Assembly (NCBI RefSeq): GCF_015350975.1
Contig: NZ_JADKRX010000002.1
Coordinates: 62,001-126,000 of the forward strand
DNA: 64,000 nt
Direction of reading: 5' to 3'
From: Curtobacterium sp. VKM Ac-1395
GTDB taxonomy: Bacteria > Actinomycetota > Actinomycetes > Actinomycetales > Microbacteriaceae
In this document: one piece after another, positions 25,739 to 34,320 of the stretch
Position numbering within the stretch: the stretch's first letter is position 1
Layout: each line of letters starts with the position of its first letter
Position numbers and translations under genes: made by a program
The notes under the pieces: model-generated
What the model was told of the DNA's origin: nothing
Seen by the model: only the letters and a program-made list of their open reading frames with translations
Database searches by the model: none

Positions 25739-27780
25739 CCAACTTGCCTGCGGAGGCGGTATCTCACCGTCGGACATGGAGCCCGCGCCGACACGTCCTG
25801 GCCGCGCGTGTCGCTCCAGAGCACCTGACAGGAACGTCGCGATTCGAGGATGACGCGTGGGTGCTCTCTCCAGCGGAACGCCTCGGCCACGCCCATGTCT
25901 ACTCACTCAATTTCTTGCGCGTGCCGGCACCGTTTCGTCCGGCCGCAAAGGAGCTCTTCGCGCAGTTGCTCGACGACGACCTGATGCCGCGCGGCAAACC
26001 GTACGCGACGTCATCAATTCGCGTGCACTTCACTGGCGTCCTCGTGTTCCTTCAGTTCTTGACCTCGAAGCGGCTGACCCGGCTCTCGGAAGTCACTCCC
26101 CGACACTACGGCGAGTACGTCGGTTACCTCGGTGCCCTCGGCAAGCTCCGCGATTCCCATCTTCGAAGTGCGCGCCTTTTCTGGACATATCGTGACCGGT
26201 TGACGGACCCGCTCCCAGCCGATCCTGAGGCCATGGTGTTCTGGCGTGCCGCGCCGGAGGCGCAGCGTGGAGAGAACAAGACCCAGCGGATACCTGAAGA
26301 GATACTCAACCCTTTGATCTGGTGGAGCTCCCGCCTCGTCGACGAGCTGTCCGGCGACATCCTGAGCTTCGCGGAAGAACACCGCAACTTGCTCACGGCG
26401 CAAGCCAGTCGGCCGAGCATCTCGCGCGGCCGGGGTGACGCAAGCAGCAGAGTGACTGCCCTCCTGACCCGCTACCGCGCCAGCGGCGAACCATTGCCGG
26501 GCCACTACGAGAAGGCATGGCAGGGGCGACCGAACTACCGGGCACTCGATCGAGAAGCCGGCGTGCCAACAGGTCTGACTATCCGCATCGCCGATTACCA
26601 GGTGCGTGCCCTCGCGGAGGACAACGGTGTCGACTCCGACACCTTCCTCCGGTCGCGTCCTTCCGCGACGCTCCTCGACGTCCCTTGGTCGGGTCGAATT
26701 ACCTACCGAGAGGTACCCGGCCTCTGCCGGACGCTGCAGACCGCAGCGTATGTGTTGATCGCGTTCTTCAGCGGAATGCGCGACAGCGAGGTGAAGCACA
26801 TCAAGCGCGGATGCATCCGCACGGACAGCGATTCGACCGGTCGTCTCCAGGTGCACCGCCTACACGGCACGACGTTCAAGGGCAACGACGACCCGCACGG
26901 CAAAGCCGCGCACTGGATCGTGTCGCCCATTGTCAAACGGGCCGTCGAGGTTCTGGAACGATTGGCCGACCCGGGCGAGGAGTACCTGTTCCGTCCCTTA
27001 CGCTTCGGCACATCACACAACCGGTCAGATACCAAGTCGCTCGTGTCCGGCTCGGAAACCAACACGAACCTGAACAAACTCGTCGACTGGGCGAACGGTC
27101 GCGCTGTCGGAATACCTGGAAGCCCGAAGATCGCGCGAGCGGACGGAACGCGATGGCAGCTGTCGACTCGGCAGTTCAGACGCACGCTCGCGTGGTTCAT
27201 TGCGCGGCGACCCGGCGGTGTCGCAGCTGGCGCGCTGCAATACAAGCACCTGTCCCTGCAGATGTTCCGGGGCTATGCGGGGGAGTCCCGATCTGGCTTT
27301 GCCGATGAGGTGGCTGGAGAACAGGCCCTCGCCCGCGGCGAATGGCTCGGGGAGTTCGCGCAAGACGCGCACAGCGTCGTCGGTCGGGCCAAAGACGAGG
27401 TTGTTCGCCGACTCGACAGCATGGGGTCTGCGCTGGGGTTCGCCGGGCAGCTACCGGAGAGTCCTGCCCAGCTAACCCGTTTCCTCAAGCGCCACGACCC
27501 CTACATCTATCGAGGTGCGGCCGTGACCTGCGTCTTCGACCGAACCAAGGCACTCTGCATGCGGAAAGAGCCCAGCGCACCCGACCTACTGTCCTGCGAA
27601 CCGCTTCGCTGCGCCAACGCAGTTTTCACTCCCGAGGACATCGCTGCATGGCGAGACCGCGCGAGTGGGCTCGCCGAAGTCGCCGCCGATGAGTCCCGAG
27701 CTCCCCGAGTTCGCGCCAGCGCTGCGGACCACTCTGCCCGGCTCATCGCCTTCTTTGATGCCCTCCAAGGATCGGCATGA
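25735..27780 (+). CDS. Tyrosine recombinase 3 of the trio
   Basis: About 681 residues from TTG 25735, which overlaps the recombinase 2 stop; the frame is open further upstream, but that part overlaps recombinase 2. Core-binding 'SSIRVHFTGVLVFLQFL' is followed by Arg in 'FFSGMRDSEVKHIKRGC', 'STRQFRRTLAWFIAR' (Gln replaces the usual His of H-x2-R) and 'YKHLSLQMFRGYAG' with the candidate Tyr. The C-terminus has spaced cysteines ('VTCVFDRTKALC', 'LLSCEPLRCANAVF') like the zinc-type tails of TnpB-class integrases. The next gene overlaps by 4 nt (ATGA). Confidence 0.8.
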   Translation: MTNLPAEAVSHRRTWSPRRHVLAARVAPEHLTGTSRFEDDAWVLSPAERLGHAHVYSLNFLRVPAPFRPAAKELFAQLLDDDLMPRGKPYATSSIRVHFTGVLVFLQFLTSKRLTRLSEVTPRHYGEYVGYLGALGKLRDSHLRSARLFWTYRDRLTDPLPADPEAMVFWRAAPEAQRGENKTQRIPEEILNPLIWWSSRLVDELSGDILSFAEEHRNLLTAQASRPSISRGRGDASSRVTALLTRYRASGEPLPGHYEKAWQGRPNYRALDREAGVPTGLTIRIADYQVRALAEDNGVDSDTFLRSRPSATLLDVPWSGRITYREVPGLCRTLQTAAYVLIAFFSGMRDSEVKHIKRGCIRTDSDSTGRLQVHRLHGTTFKGNDDPHGKAAHWIVSPIVKRAVEVLERLADPGEEYLFRPLRFGTSHNRSDTKSLVSGSETNTNLNKLVDWANGRAVGIPGSPKIARADGTRWQLSTRQFRRTLAWFIARRPGGVAAGALQYKHLSLQMFRGYAGESRSGFADEVAGEQALARGEWLGEFAQDAHSVVGRAKDEVVRRLDSMGSALGFAGQLPESPAQLTRFLKRHDPYIYRGAAVTCVFDRTKALCMRKEPSAPDLLSCEPLRCANAVFTPEDIAAWRDRASGLAEVAADESRAPRVRASAADHSARLIAFFDALQGSA

Positions 27781-28202
27781 GTGTTGAGCGATCGGAGGAA
27801 GCGACTCAGGCCGCACTAGATGCCCTGTTCGCGTCCGCTGCGCAAGAGGGGCGAACGCTAACCGCCACGGAGGTGATGCGCACTATAGGACTCAAGCGGA
27901 CGAGCATCAACGTCACCTACCCACACATCAACGAGCGAAGAAAGGCACACAACCTCGCACTGAAGGAGCGGCCCGGTCCCGAGGCGCCACAGCGCCGCGT
28001 GATCGAGGAACAGGTCCGCGAGTTGCAGCAGACGATATCGGAGTTGAGAACCCAGCTTCGTGGTGAGTCGGAACGCTCCGAGCAGTACGCGCAAGTGATT
28101 CGTCAGCTCGCGCTCGATAACCACGAGTTCCGGCTCCTCCACCCAAATATCAGCGACGCCCGCGGTCGATTCAATCGCTCCGAGACTGCCGACGAGCGCT
28201 GA
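27777..28202 (+). CDS. Small coiled-coil accessory protein of the recombinase trio (TnpC/DUF6262-like)
   Basis: 141 residues: an N-terminal helical region that resembles a winged helix ('LTATEVMRTIGLKRTSINVTY') and a long coiled coil (about 80-125, 'EEQVRELQQTISELRTQL'). Small proteins of this kind are the last gene of Tn554-like and trio elements and assist orientation or DNA binding. It overlaps recombinase 3 by an ATGA. After it, 28203-28396 is non-coding apart from the next promoter. Confidence 0.7.
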   Translation: MSVERSEEATQAALDALFASAAQEGRTLTATEVMRTIGLKRTSINVTYPHINERRKAHNLALKERPGPEAPQRRVIEEQVRELQQTISELRTQLRGESERSEQYAQVIRQLALDNHEFRLLHPNISDARGRFNRSETADER

Positions 28203-28336
28203 CGGCTGGCGCGGCGGGGATCGTTCGGCCCATCACAGCGCCCTGTGTGGAGCCGAACCGACTACCTGGCCCCCTCTCCGCGGACGTGAATAGACGAACT
28301 CGGGCTTCGAAGCCAGCGCCGTCACCGTTAGGTTGC

Positions 28337-28390
28337 TGCGACGTGTCGTCGCACGGAATGTCCTCGGTGTCCCCGTCGGCACTCTACTGT
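28337..28390 (+). promoter_or_regulatory. Promoter with inverted repeat for the 28397 regulator
   Basis: TGCGACG-TGT-CGTCGCA (28337-28353) is a perfect 7-bp inverted repeat, followed by the -10 TACTGT (28385-28390), 6 nt before the GTG start. Likely an autoregulatory site and a leaderless start. Confidence 0.45.
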
Positions 28391-28396
28391 TAATCC

Positions 28397-28687
28397 GTGA
28401 GCAGGAGTCCCCGCAAAACGCCGCGTGAACTCGCACCCGAACCCTGGCCGGAGGTGAAGTCGCCCGATCCGGTTGCTGAAGCGGCACGCGTGTTTGCTGC
28501 AACACTTCGAGCACAGGTCGGAGAGCGGAGCACCCGCTCAGTGGCCGCTGCGGCGGGAATCCACCACGTCACACTGCTCCGAGTCCTCGCCGGCGACTCC
28601 TGGCCAGACATCGCGACCCTCGCGCGACTCGAGATCGCGCTCGACGCGAACCTGTGGCATGGGCCGCGCCGCGACGAGACTCAGTAG
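28397..28687 (+). CDS. Small helix-turn-helix DNA-binding protein
   Basis: 96 residues. The central part, 'STRSVAAAAGIHHVTLLRVLAG', reads as an XRE-type helix-turn-helix, followed by 'DSWPDIATLARLEIALDANLW', the typical fourth and fifth helices. A Pro-rich N-terminus of about 30 residues precedes it. It starts at GTG 28397 directly after a -10 box and has an inverted repeat upstream. It overlaps the converging gene by 7 nt. It may control the recombinase or its neighbours, but nothing shows which. Confidence 0.65.
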   Translation: MSRSPRKTPRELAPEPWPEVKSPDPVAEAARVFAATLRAQVGERSTRSVAAAAGIHHVTLLRVLAGDSWPDIATLARLEIALDANLWHGPRRDETQ

Positions 28688-29082
28688 CCAAGCAGTCTTT
28701 CGTAGGGATACCACGCGCCACCAGTGAGCCGCGCAAGCGGCCTAAGCGCACCTTCGCGCCCGAGTCGCGCTCCTGATGCTCGATCCACATGCCGGAGCCG
28801 ACTGCCGAGGAGGCGAAGCAAGAGTTCTGCTGACGGGTCTCCAACGCCGAGCGGTTCGCTCGCCACGAACTCGCCCGAAATCAGATCGCACACAGCCGCG
28901 ATGTCGTTCCCCCCGTGCGTCACGACGAAGTCACCACGAGACCCGACATCACGGTAGTCCACTCGAGCTGCCTGGGGCAGCCTCACTCGGTCGAGCCATC
29001 CAACGTTCAGTTCCCCAGCCGACTCCGCCTCGATAGTCACACGAGCCCGAACTGGCGTGTCCTCCGCATCAGATCGACCCAT
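28681..29082 (-). CDS. Hypothetical protein
   Basis: 133 residues with no family recognised. It is moderately charged, mixed alpha/beta in appearance ('ARVTIEAESAGELNV', 'RGDFVVTHGGNDIAAVCDLIS'), with one Cys. A consensus TATAAT lies 6 nt before the ATG, inside a perfect palindrome shared with the divergent gene, so expression seems regulated. Codon third positions look coding-like. It converges on and slightly overlaps the small HTH gene. Confidence 0.5.
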   Translation of the reverse strand: MGRSDAEDTPVRARVTIEAESAGELNVGWLDRVRLPQAARVDYRDVGSRGDFVVTHGGNDIAAVCDLISGEFVASEPLGVGDPSAELLLRLLGSRLRHVDRASGARLGREGALRPLARLTGGAWYPYERLLGY

Positions 29083-29083
29083 G

Positions 29084-29101
29084 TGGTGATTATAATCACC
29101 A
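29084..29101. promoter_or_regulatory. Palindromic divergent promoter/operator
   Basis: A perfect 18-bp palindrome, TGGTGATTATAATCACCA, has TATAAT at its centre on both strands. Because the -10 is inside the symmetry, a dimeric repressor would block both directions. It lies 6 nt (counted from TATAAT) from the minus-strand ATG and about 40 nt before the plus-strand gene. Confidence 0.6.
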
Positions 29102-29135
29102 TGGCGAGGCGAGTGAGTTACAGAGAGGCGGGACC

Positions 29136-29834
29136 GTGTTGGATGATGTGGCTGGCGCGGCCCCGCCTTTACACCAGGGCCCCGATGCGCGGCAGCGCGC
29201 CACCGCCGCGCTCGAGGAATCGATCCAAGGTCTTGGCCTAGACGTCACGGTCATGATCGGACTGATGGCTGAAGCGTTGGCCGAGCTCGTCCCCGATGAA
29301 TCACGACGAGCGGCCCAGCGGATGCTCGCGCTCGAATGGATCGGCGCAGTGGGCGACGAATGTACGTGGGAAGCGACCCTGTCCGATCGCCATCTGCGGT
29401 CTGTCCTCGCTCGGCGCGTCGCCATGGAACAGGTACGGCTCCTTCCTGCGCACGATGTGGCAGCGAGGACTGGAAACTCCGTCGACACGATTGTTGAACT
29501 CGTGCAGGAGCGAGCGCTCTACGGCTTCCATCTCCGAGGAGCATTTTTCCTCCCCAGCTGGCAGTTCGTTGATCCGCGTGCGGAAAGTCTCGTCGTGCTG
29601 TCCGAGTTCCTACCGACGGTGCTCATGTCCATCCCGATAGACGCGCTGCCGTCGATGGTGTCACGTGTCATGACGAGCGAGGACCCAAACCTCAGCCGTG
29701 GCGCAATGAGGTACTCACCCCGTGATTATCTCATCGCCGGGGGAGGCCCATGGCCCGTCGTGCGGACCCTCTTACTCGTTCTAGAGGGATCCGCGCAGGG
29801 GCTTGGCGACCTTCTTCTAGGCGGTCGAGCTTGA
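29136..29834 (+). CDS. Antitoxin-like DNA-binding protein (HTH plus DUF2384-like C-terminus)
   Basis: 232 residues from GTG 29136 (GAGAGG upstream). 'LLPAHDVAARTGNSVDTIVELVQERALYGF' looks like a helix-turn-helix that leads into 'GAFFLPSWQF', and the C-terminal 'RYSPRDYLIAGGGPWPVVRTLL' resembles the end of MbcA/ParS/Xre-type antitoxins. The same HTH-then-'FPxxQF' layout occurs in the 30246 gene. No RES or other toxin lies beside it, so its role may be regulatory. Confidence 0.5.
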   Translation: MLDDVAGAAPPLHQGPDARQRATAALEESIQGLGLDVTVMIGLMAEALAELVPDESRRAAQRMLALEWIGAVGDECTWEATLSDRHLRSVLARRVAMEQVRLLPAHDVAARTGNSVDTIVELVQERALYGFHLRGAFFLPSWQFVDPRAESLVVLSEFLPTVLMSIPIDALPSMVSRVMTSEDPNLSRGAMRYSPRDYLIAGGGPWPVVRTLLLVLEGSAQGLGDLLLGGRA

Positions 29835-29988
29835 TCCGCCGTTCTGTAGAAACGGGTACGTCGTGAGACGAGCGGAAAGCAGGCAAATCCCGAGTGTCAA
29901 GGTCATCTCACTCCTAGCCTTTGACAGGGCAGCTGCACCTTCAACCCTGCTTCAGAGCAGCATCTGACCGGACAGTGGATGTCAACGC

Positions 29989-30249
29989 ATGAGCGACATC
30001 GTTCTGGACTTCTCTTCCCTCGATGGCGTAGTTGCTCACGGCTCCGACTATGGACCATCCGACCACCTGTCGTGGTTGGTGGCAGCCTTCGGTGATGCCT
30101 TGCACAGTGCATCGATCCTCGGCTTCATGACCACGCCGCACTCCGACACGCTCATCAGCGTCCAGCCGGAGACGCCCGTCGAATGGCTCACCGCGCGCCG
30201 GGATGTGCAGCCGCTGCTCGACCTGCTCGAGACACGGCGTTGGGAGTGA
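29989..30249 (+). CDS. Hypothetical small protein, coupled to the next gene
   Basis: 86 residues, acidic, no recognised domain. It begins at ATG 29989 and its stop overlaps the GTG of the next gene (GTGA), so the two are translated together. The 154 bp before it show no other gene. It may be the partner protein of the antitoxin-like neighbour, which is a guess from position. Confidence 0.5.
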   Translation: MSDIVLDFSSLDGVVAHGSDYGPSDHLSWLVAAFGDALHSASILGFMTTPHSDTLISVQPETPVEWLTARRDVQPLLDLLETRRWE

Positions 30250-31202
30250 CGGGCGTGCCATCGGACAGCCCATCAAACCCTGAGGCGTGGGACGGCGAAG
30301 TTGCTCGTCAGGTAGGGGTGCAGGTCACCGATCCGGTGTTGGTCGCCCTGATGGATGCGATCGCGTCCCAGTCGCTGCGTCCATCCGAAGCGATGGCGCT
30401 GACCCGGGACCACCTCGATAGCAGCCGCCCGAACAGAGCCGATGACGCATCTGCCATCCGGGCGATGGCGTTGGCGGACGCTGCTCACGGCGCTGAGGGA
30501 ATCGCCGTCATTGACCCGTATGCCCGTGAACTCGCCCGCTGGGTCGCCGAGGGGCGAATGAGCGGTGACGAAGCGGTTGCCTTCATCACCGCCCTCACCG
30601 ATGCCGGTGCAAACCTCGTGGATCCGGATAGGCCGCCGGATCAGGGCTACGAGGTCACGACCGTGCAACCGGGCGTCGATCCGTTGGGAGCGATCAAGCG
30701 CGGCGACGTGCGGAAGCCTGCGCCCTCAGCTCGCTCTTCCGAGGATCTCCAGTCGGTGGCCGGGAACCAAACGGACCCCATCGCTGGGGCACCCGGCGAC
30801 CCGGGCGCCCCGCGGGTCCCCTCCGACTCCCGCACATACACGCTCTCTGACCGGATTGGGCCGTTTTATGACGCCGCCGGCTTGCGCGAATGGTTTCAGA
30901 TCAGCAGCGAGGCAGTCAACGCGCATGTTCGAAGGGGAGAACTGCTCGCCGTTGTGACTGCGGACGGCTTCCGCCTCTTTCCCGCGTTTCAGTTCGAAAC
31001 AGCCGGCCAACCCCTACTTCGACTGCGCGAGGTACTCGCGGAACTCGATCCGGCACAGGTCGACCCGTGGGGCGACGCCGTATGGCTGAACGCTCCAAGC
31101 GACGGCCTCGACGGCCTCACCCCCGCAGCGGCGCTCCGAACTGAGCGAGCTGACGACGTGGTTCGTCTCGCTCGTCAAGCGGGAGCGTTCCGATTTGGCT
31201 GA
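30246..31202 (+). CDS. Antitoxin-like protein with helix-turn-helix module
   Basis: 318 residues from GTG 30246. An N-terminal helical part ('EVARQVGVQVTDPVLVALMDAI') and a low-complexity Pro/Asp linker (about 145-200) lead to 'FYDAAGLREWFQISSEAVNAHV' (HTH) followed by 'VTADGFRLFPAFQF' and 'DPWGDAVWLNAPSDGLDGLTP'. The C-terminal 'TPAAALRTERADDVVRLARQA' is reminiscent of DUF2384-class antitoxins that end in a fixed distance from the HTH. No toxin is adjacent. It is probably a paralogue in layout of the 29136 product. Confidence 0.5.
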   Translation: MTGVPSDSPSNPEAWDGEVARQVGVQVTDPVLVALMDAIASQSLRPSEAMALTRDHLDSSRPNRADDASAIRAMALADAAHGAEGIAVIDPYARELARWVAEGRMSGDEAVAFITALTDAGANLVDPDRPPDQGYEVTTVQPGVDPLGAIKRGDVRKPAPSARSSEDLQSVAGNQTDPIAGAPGDPGAPRVPSDSRTYTLSDRIGPFYDAAGLREWFQISSEAVNAHVRRGELLAVVTADGFRLFPAFQFETAGQPLLRLREVLAELDPAQVDPWGDAVWLNAPSDGLDGLTPAAALRTERADDVVRLARQAGAFRFG

Positions 31203-31397
31203 CGCACGCCGGGCGGCGGTGTGCTCTTGCACTTCGTCGTCGCCCTGCCCGCCGGGATCTGGGTGCGGCGCGACGCGTTCCTCGTCGAGGGCGACCCTGT
31301 CGACCGCACACACGCCCTGGCTTCGACACTGCGATGTCGAAGATTCAGCGGACGACCTGTTGTGGCCTCCACCGCATGTGTGACGCCCGAGTGTCCA

Positions 31398-32246
31398 ATG
31401 GTTGACCGGCACTGGCTTGTTGATGAGCGCATCGGGGTGCTTGGTGATCCCCACGCAGACTTGCAGTGGATGAAGCTCGCGATCCGGAACCTTCATCGTG
31501 CCGGCGTCCGGCAGGTTCACGTGCTTGGCGACTTCGGCTTCCTCTCAACTGGCAACCGGCACGAACGCGACCGGCTCCGGTTGCTCACGATGCAGCTCGA
31601 GTCCCGGGACATGTTCTTGTACGTCACTGGCGGGAACCACGAGGGGTACCCAGCACTGCACCGCTTGTTCCCGGTCGACGAATGGGGGTACCGGAGGCTC
31701 TCACGGCGGATCATCTGGCTCCCACGCGGATGGCGCGGAACAACCGCTGCCGGCGCAGCCGTCGCAAGCCTCGGCGGCGCCAACAGCATCAACCGCGGCC
31801 GCCGCGACCCGTCCGTTTCTGGTCATGTTGCAGCGTGGCATCCGGAGGAGCAGATCACCGAGGAGGACCTCAAAGCACTCGGCCCAGACCCGGTCGACGT
31901 GCTCCTCGGCCACGACGCACCAATCAGCAGAGCCCTCCAACGACATGTAGCACGGCAACGGCGGTTCTGGACGCCCGACGACATCGCGTACGCCTCGGCC
32001 GGCCAGGCGATGTTCCACCGCGGCGTCCTCCAGGTCCGGCCGAAGCTTGTCCTGTCCGGGCACTACCACCACTACCTCGACACGACTCTGCGCCTTCAAC
32101 CTCGCGAGCAGGAGACAGCCACTGTCCGAAGCGTGATTCTCGATGGGAACCGCACCGCCCATAGCGTCGCCATCCTTCATGTCGACGCGATCCAGGTCGA
32201 CGCGCACCCAAAGTTATCGCCCGGGCTCCGGCGCCAGCGCAACTAG
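31398..32246 (+). CDS. Calcineurin-like metallophosphoesterase
   Basis: About 282 residues. The metal-binding motifs are in order: 'GVLGDPHADLQ' (GDxH), 'VHVLGDFGF' (GDxx), 'VTGGNHEGYP' (GNHE), 'LLGHDAPIS' (GH) and 'LSGHYHHYLD' (GHxH). The enzyme should hydrolyse phosphodiesters or phosphomonoesters using two metals; the substrate is unknown. ATG 31398 gives the family-like start; the frame is open to 31221, but the extra 59 residues do not resemble the family and no ribosome site is clear at either start. It stands between antitoxin-like genes, so a nucleotide-signal or defence link is possible. Confidence 0.8.
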   Translation: MVDRHWLVDERIGVLGDPHADLQWMKLAIRNLHRAGVRQVHVLGDFGFLSTGNRHERDRLRLLTMQLESRDMFLYVTGGNHEGYPALHRLFPVDEWGYRRLSRRIIWLPRGWRGTTAAGAAVASLGGANSINRGRRDPSVSGHVAAWHPEEQITEEDLKALGPDPVDVLLGHDAPISRALQRHVARQRRFWTPDDIAYASAGQAMFHRGVLQVRPKLVLSGHYHHYLDTTLRLQPREQETATVRSVILDGNRTAHSVAILHVDAIQVDAHPKLSPGLRRQRN

Positions 32247-32320
32247 ACCGATACGCCAATTAGCTTGCCGGCGCCTCCGCGACGCCGTCCTACTCCTGGG
32301 TCCCGCCGCCCAAAGACCCG

Positions 32321-32725
32321 TCAGTCGTCGTAGACAAACGAGGTCGCAGCGGCCACGAGGTCGTCCCTCACCAGCGCAGGCCGATTTTCACGGAGCAACA
32401 GGGCTGGCGCCTCGTCACCCAGAATCGGATCTTTGCCGCGGAACCACGTTTGAACTGTGGGAGGCGAGTAGCGCTCGTTGAGCATTGCCGCGATCCTGTA
32501 CGACAGCCTCAGCCGATCGATCTGTGTCGCCGGAGGCAGCGCAGAACCGTCAGCCCATTTAGACACGACGCTCGTAGCTTTCGCAGATGCGATGAAGGCC
32601 ACAAGCTGCGCTCCGAGCAGCCCGCGAAGCCCCTCGACGAGTTCAGCAACGCCCAGCGTGAGGGAGTGCTCGTATGCGCCAAGACCTGGCCGCTGCGTGC
32701 CGCGCGTTCCCTTAGTCTCAGCCAT
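32321..32725 (-). CDS. MbcA/ParS/Xre-type antitoxin-like protein
   Basis: 134 residues. The C-terminal half, 'VQTWFRGKDPILGDEAPALLLRE', matches the conserved end of MbcA/ParS/Xre antitoxins (W-x(n)-NP-L-G-x-P-x-x-LL), which neutralise RES-domain NAD-degrading toxins. The N-terminal half is helical with 'LVAFIASAKATSVVSKWADG', a likely HTH. No RES gene is next to it, so it is an orphan or acts on a distant partner. Start 32725 has a -10 TACGAT just upstream within an inverted repeat. Confidence 0.7.
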   Translation of the reverse strand: MAETKGTRGTQRPGLGAYEHSLTLGVAELVEGLRGLLGAQLVAFIASAKATSVVSKWADGSALPPATQIDRLRLSYRIAAMLNERYSPPTVQTWFRGKDPILGDEAPALLLRENRPALVRDDLVAAATSFVYDD

Positions 32726-32726
32726 G

Positions 32727-32750
32727 CCTCATCGTATGCCGCCGATGAGG
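32727..32750 (-). promoter_or_regulatory. Inverted-repeat operator over the antitoxin-like gene promoter
   Basis: CCTCATCG (32727-32734) and CGATGAGG (32743-32750) form a perfect 8-bp inverted repeat. The minus-strand -10 TACGAT lies inside, 5 nt from the ATG. It is a plausible site for autorepression. Confidence 0.5.
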
Positions 32751-33084
32751 TCAGGGAAGGGAAACAGTTGCCGGAACTACCGACGAACGGCCATGGCAGC
32801 GCCCTTCGCACGCACCTCCCGAAACGCCTACTTAAACGCGCGACCGGAACCAGTTAGGGGAGCCGAACCCGTCGGTACGTTGAGCGACCGCCTGGAGCAT
32901 CCTCAGCTCTGTCGCTGCTCAGTGCCTCATGGGTTGGCTGCCGACCACGTCGAGCCGGACGCGATGGCTGTCGTGATCCGTGCTCTCGCCTCCAGCGACG
33001 CCAGTCATTTCAAGGCTTGGGTTCGATGCATCTGGGGAGCAGGCTGCACTCCGTGTCAGTGCTACTGATGCCTGTGACTCCGGC
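32751..33084. other. Non-coding stretch between the antitoxin-like gene and the arsenic section
   Basis: About 330 bp with no ORF of convincing length, RNA gene or strong repeat. Short frames on both strands look like chance. It may be a junction between separately acquired segments. Confidence 0.5.
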
Positions 33085-34281
33085 TCACAACCTTCGAATT
33101 TCGGTCTGATGTGTTCCGACGAGCAGCGCAATGCCGCCGATCGCCGCCACAGTCGCGCACAGCAGTGCGGTGATCGCGCCGTTGGTCGCCTGGAGGAGGG
33201 CGGCGCCGACTGCTGGTGCGATCGCGGTGGCGATGGTCACCGGGGCGGCGAAGATCCCGGTGAGGTGTCCAGTGTTCGCTGTGCCCCACCGGTCGACGAC
33301 GACTGAGGCCTGGATCAGGGTGAGGGAGCCGCGGGCTGCACCAGCGAGGATCGCCAGGCCGATGGCCGACGGCAGAACACCGGCCCCTGCTGCGAAGCCG
33401 GCCAGGGCGATCACCGCGACTGTCGCGACCGCAGTGACCGCCGGAAGGGTCGTTGTGCCGCGTCCGAACGCGAAGAACGCGCGGCCGGCGACCTGTCCGA
33501 CGCCGACGAGGCCGAAGGCGGTCGCGGCGGCCGCGGCGGCAAGTCCTGCGCTGGTCAGGAGGGGCACGAGGTTGATGGTGAGGGCGTACAGCGCGAGCGC
33601 GAGGCCGGTGACGCCGATCTGCAGGAGTAGGAACGGTCGCGATCGTGCGATCCGGCGGACTCTGAAGAAATTAGCGCGCGGACCTACCTCAGGTACGCCG
33701 TCGATGCGTGGCCACCGACGTGGAAGGAGGGTGGCGTGGATCGGGCCCACGGTGACGAGCAGGATTCCCGCGAGGATCAGGAAGCTTCCGCGCCATCCGA
33801 GGCCGTGTGTGAGGGCGACGGCGATGGGCGCGAAGATCGTCGAGGCGAGCCCGGCAGCGAGAGTCACAACGGTCAGAGCAGTGCCACGGCGGGCGCCGAA
33901 CGTGGTGTTGATGACCGTGAACGCCGCCTGGTACAGGGTCGCGGACTGGCCGAGACCGACGACGCACCATGCTGCGATGAACAGTGGGAACGAGGGTGCG
34001 ACGGCGACCGCCACGAGGCCGACTGCGCCGACGACTGTCCCGACCGTCATCGCCAGGCGCGGTCCGGCCCGATCGAGGAGCCGCCCGACTGGGACCCCGG
34101 CGGCGGCGGAGAGGATCAACCCGGCCGAGAACGCCGTGGTGATGAGAACCACGGACCATCCGGTGTCTCCGGCGATCGCGGTACTCGTGGCGGGGAGGGC
34201 GTAGTACAACGTTCCCCAGGAGATGACCTGCGACACGGACAAGCCGATCAGCAGGAGCGGGTGCCGGGGCTGGTCAGCCAC
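33085..34281 (-). CDS. MFS transporter, last gene of the arsenic operon
   Basis: 398 residues with 12 predicted membrane helices of the major facilitator fold. The loop after helix 2 shows 'GVPVGRLLDRAGPRLAM', the MFS signature A variant. The C-terminal half repeats the pattern ('RAFFAFGRGTTTLPAV'). It lies 39 nt after arsC2 on the same strand, so it should be induced with the ars genes and may export an arsenical or an organoarsenic product. No family motif fixes the substrate. Confidence 0.8.
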   Translation of the reverse strand: MADQPRHPLLLIGLSVSQVISWGTLYYALPATSTAIAGDTGWSVVLITTAFSAGLILSAAAGVPVGRLLDRAGPRLAMTVGTVVGAVGLVAVAVAPSFPLFIAAWCVVGLGQSATLYQAAFTVINTTFGARRGTALTVVTLAAGLASTIFAPIAVALTHGLGWRGSFLILAGILLVTVGPIHATLLPRRWPRIDGVPEVGPRANFFRVRRIARSRPFLLLQIGVTGLALALYALTINLVPLLTSAGLAAAAAATAFGLVGVGQVAGRAFFAFGRGTTTLPAVTAVATVAVIALAGFAAGAGVLPSAIGLAILAGAARGSLTLIQASVVVDRWGTANTGHLTGIFAAPVTIATAIAPAVGAALLQATNGAITALLCATVAAIGGIALLVGTHQTEIRRL

Positions 34282-34320
34282 GGTGTGCGCGGTGTGGTCC
34301 AGCTCCCGCCCGTACCGAGA

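Noticed and set aside
29101..29241. ATG right after the TATAAT palindrome on the plus strand
   Set aside because: The frame gives a short Arg/Pro-rich peptide in the wrong phase for the 29136 gene.
31221..31397. N-terminal extension of the phosphoesterase
   Set aside because: The open frame continues upstream, but the sequence is unlike the family and no ribosome site supports it. It may be a remnant.
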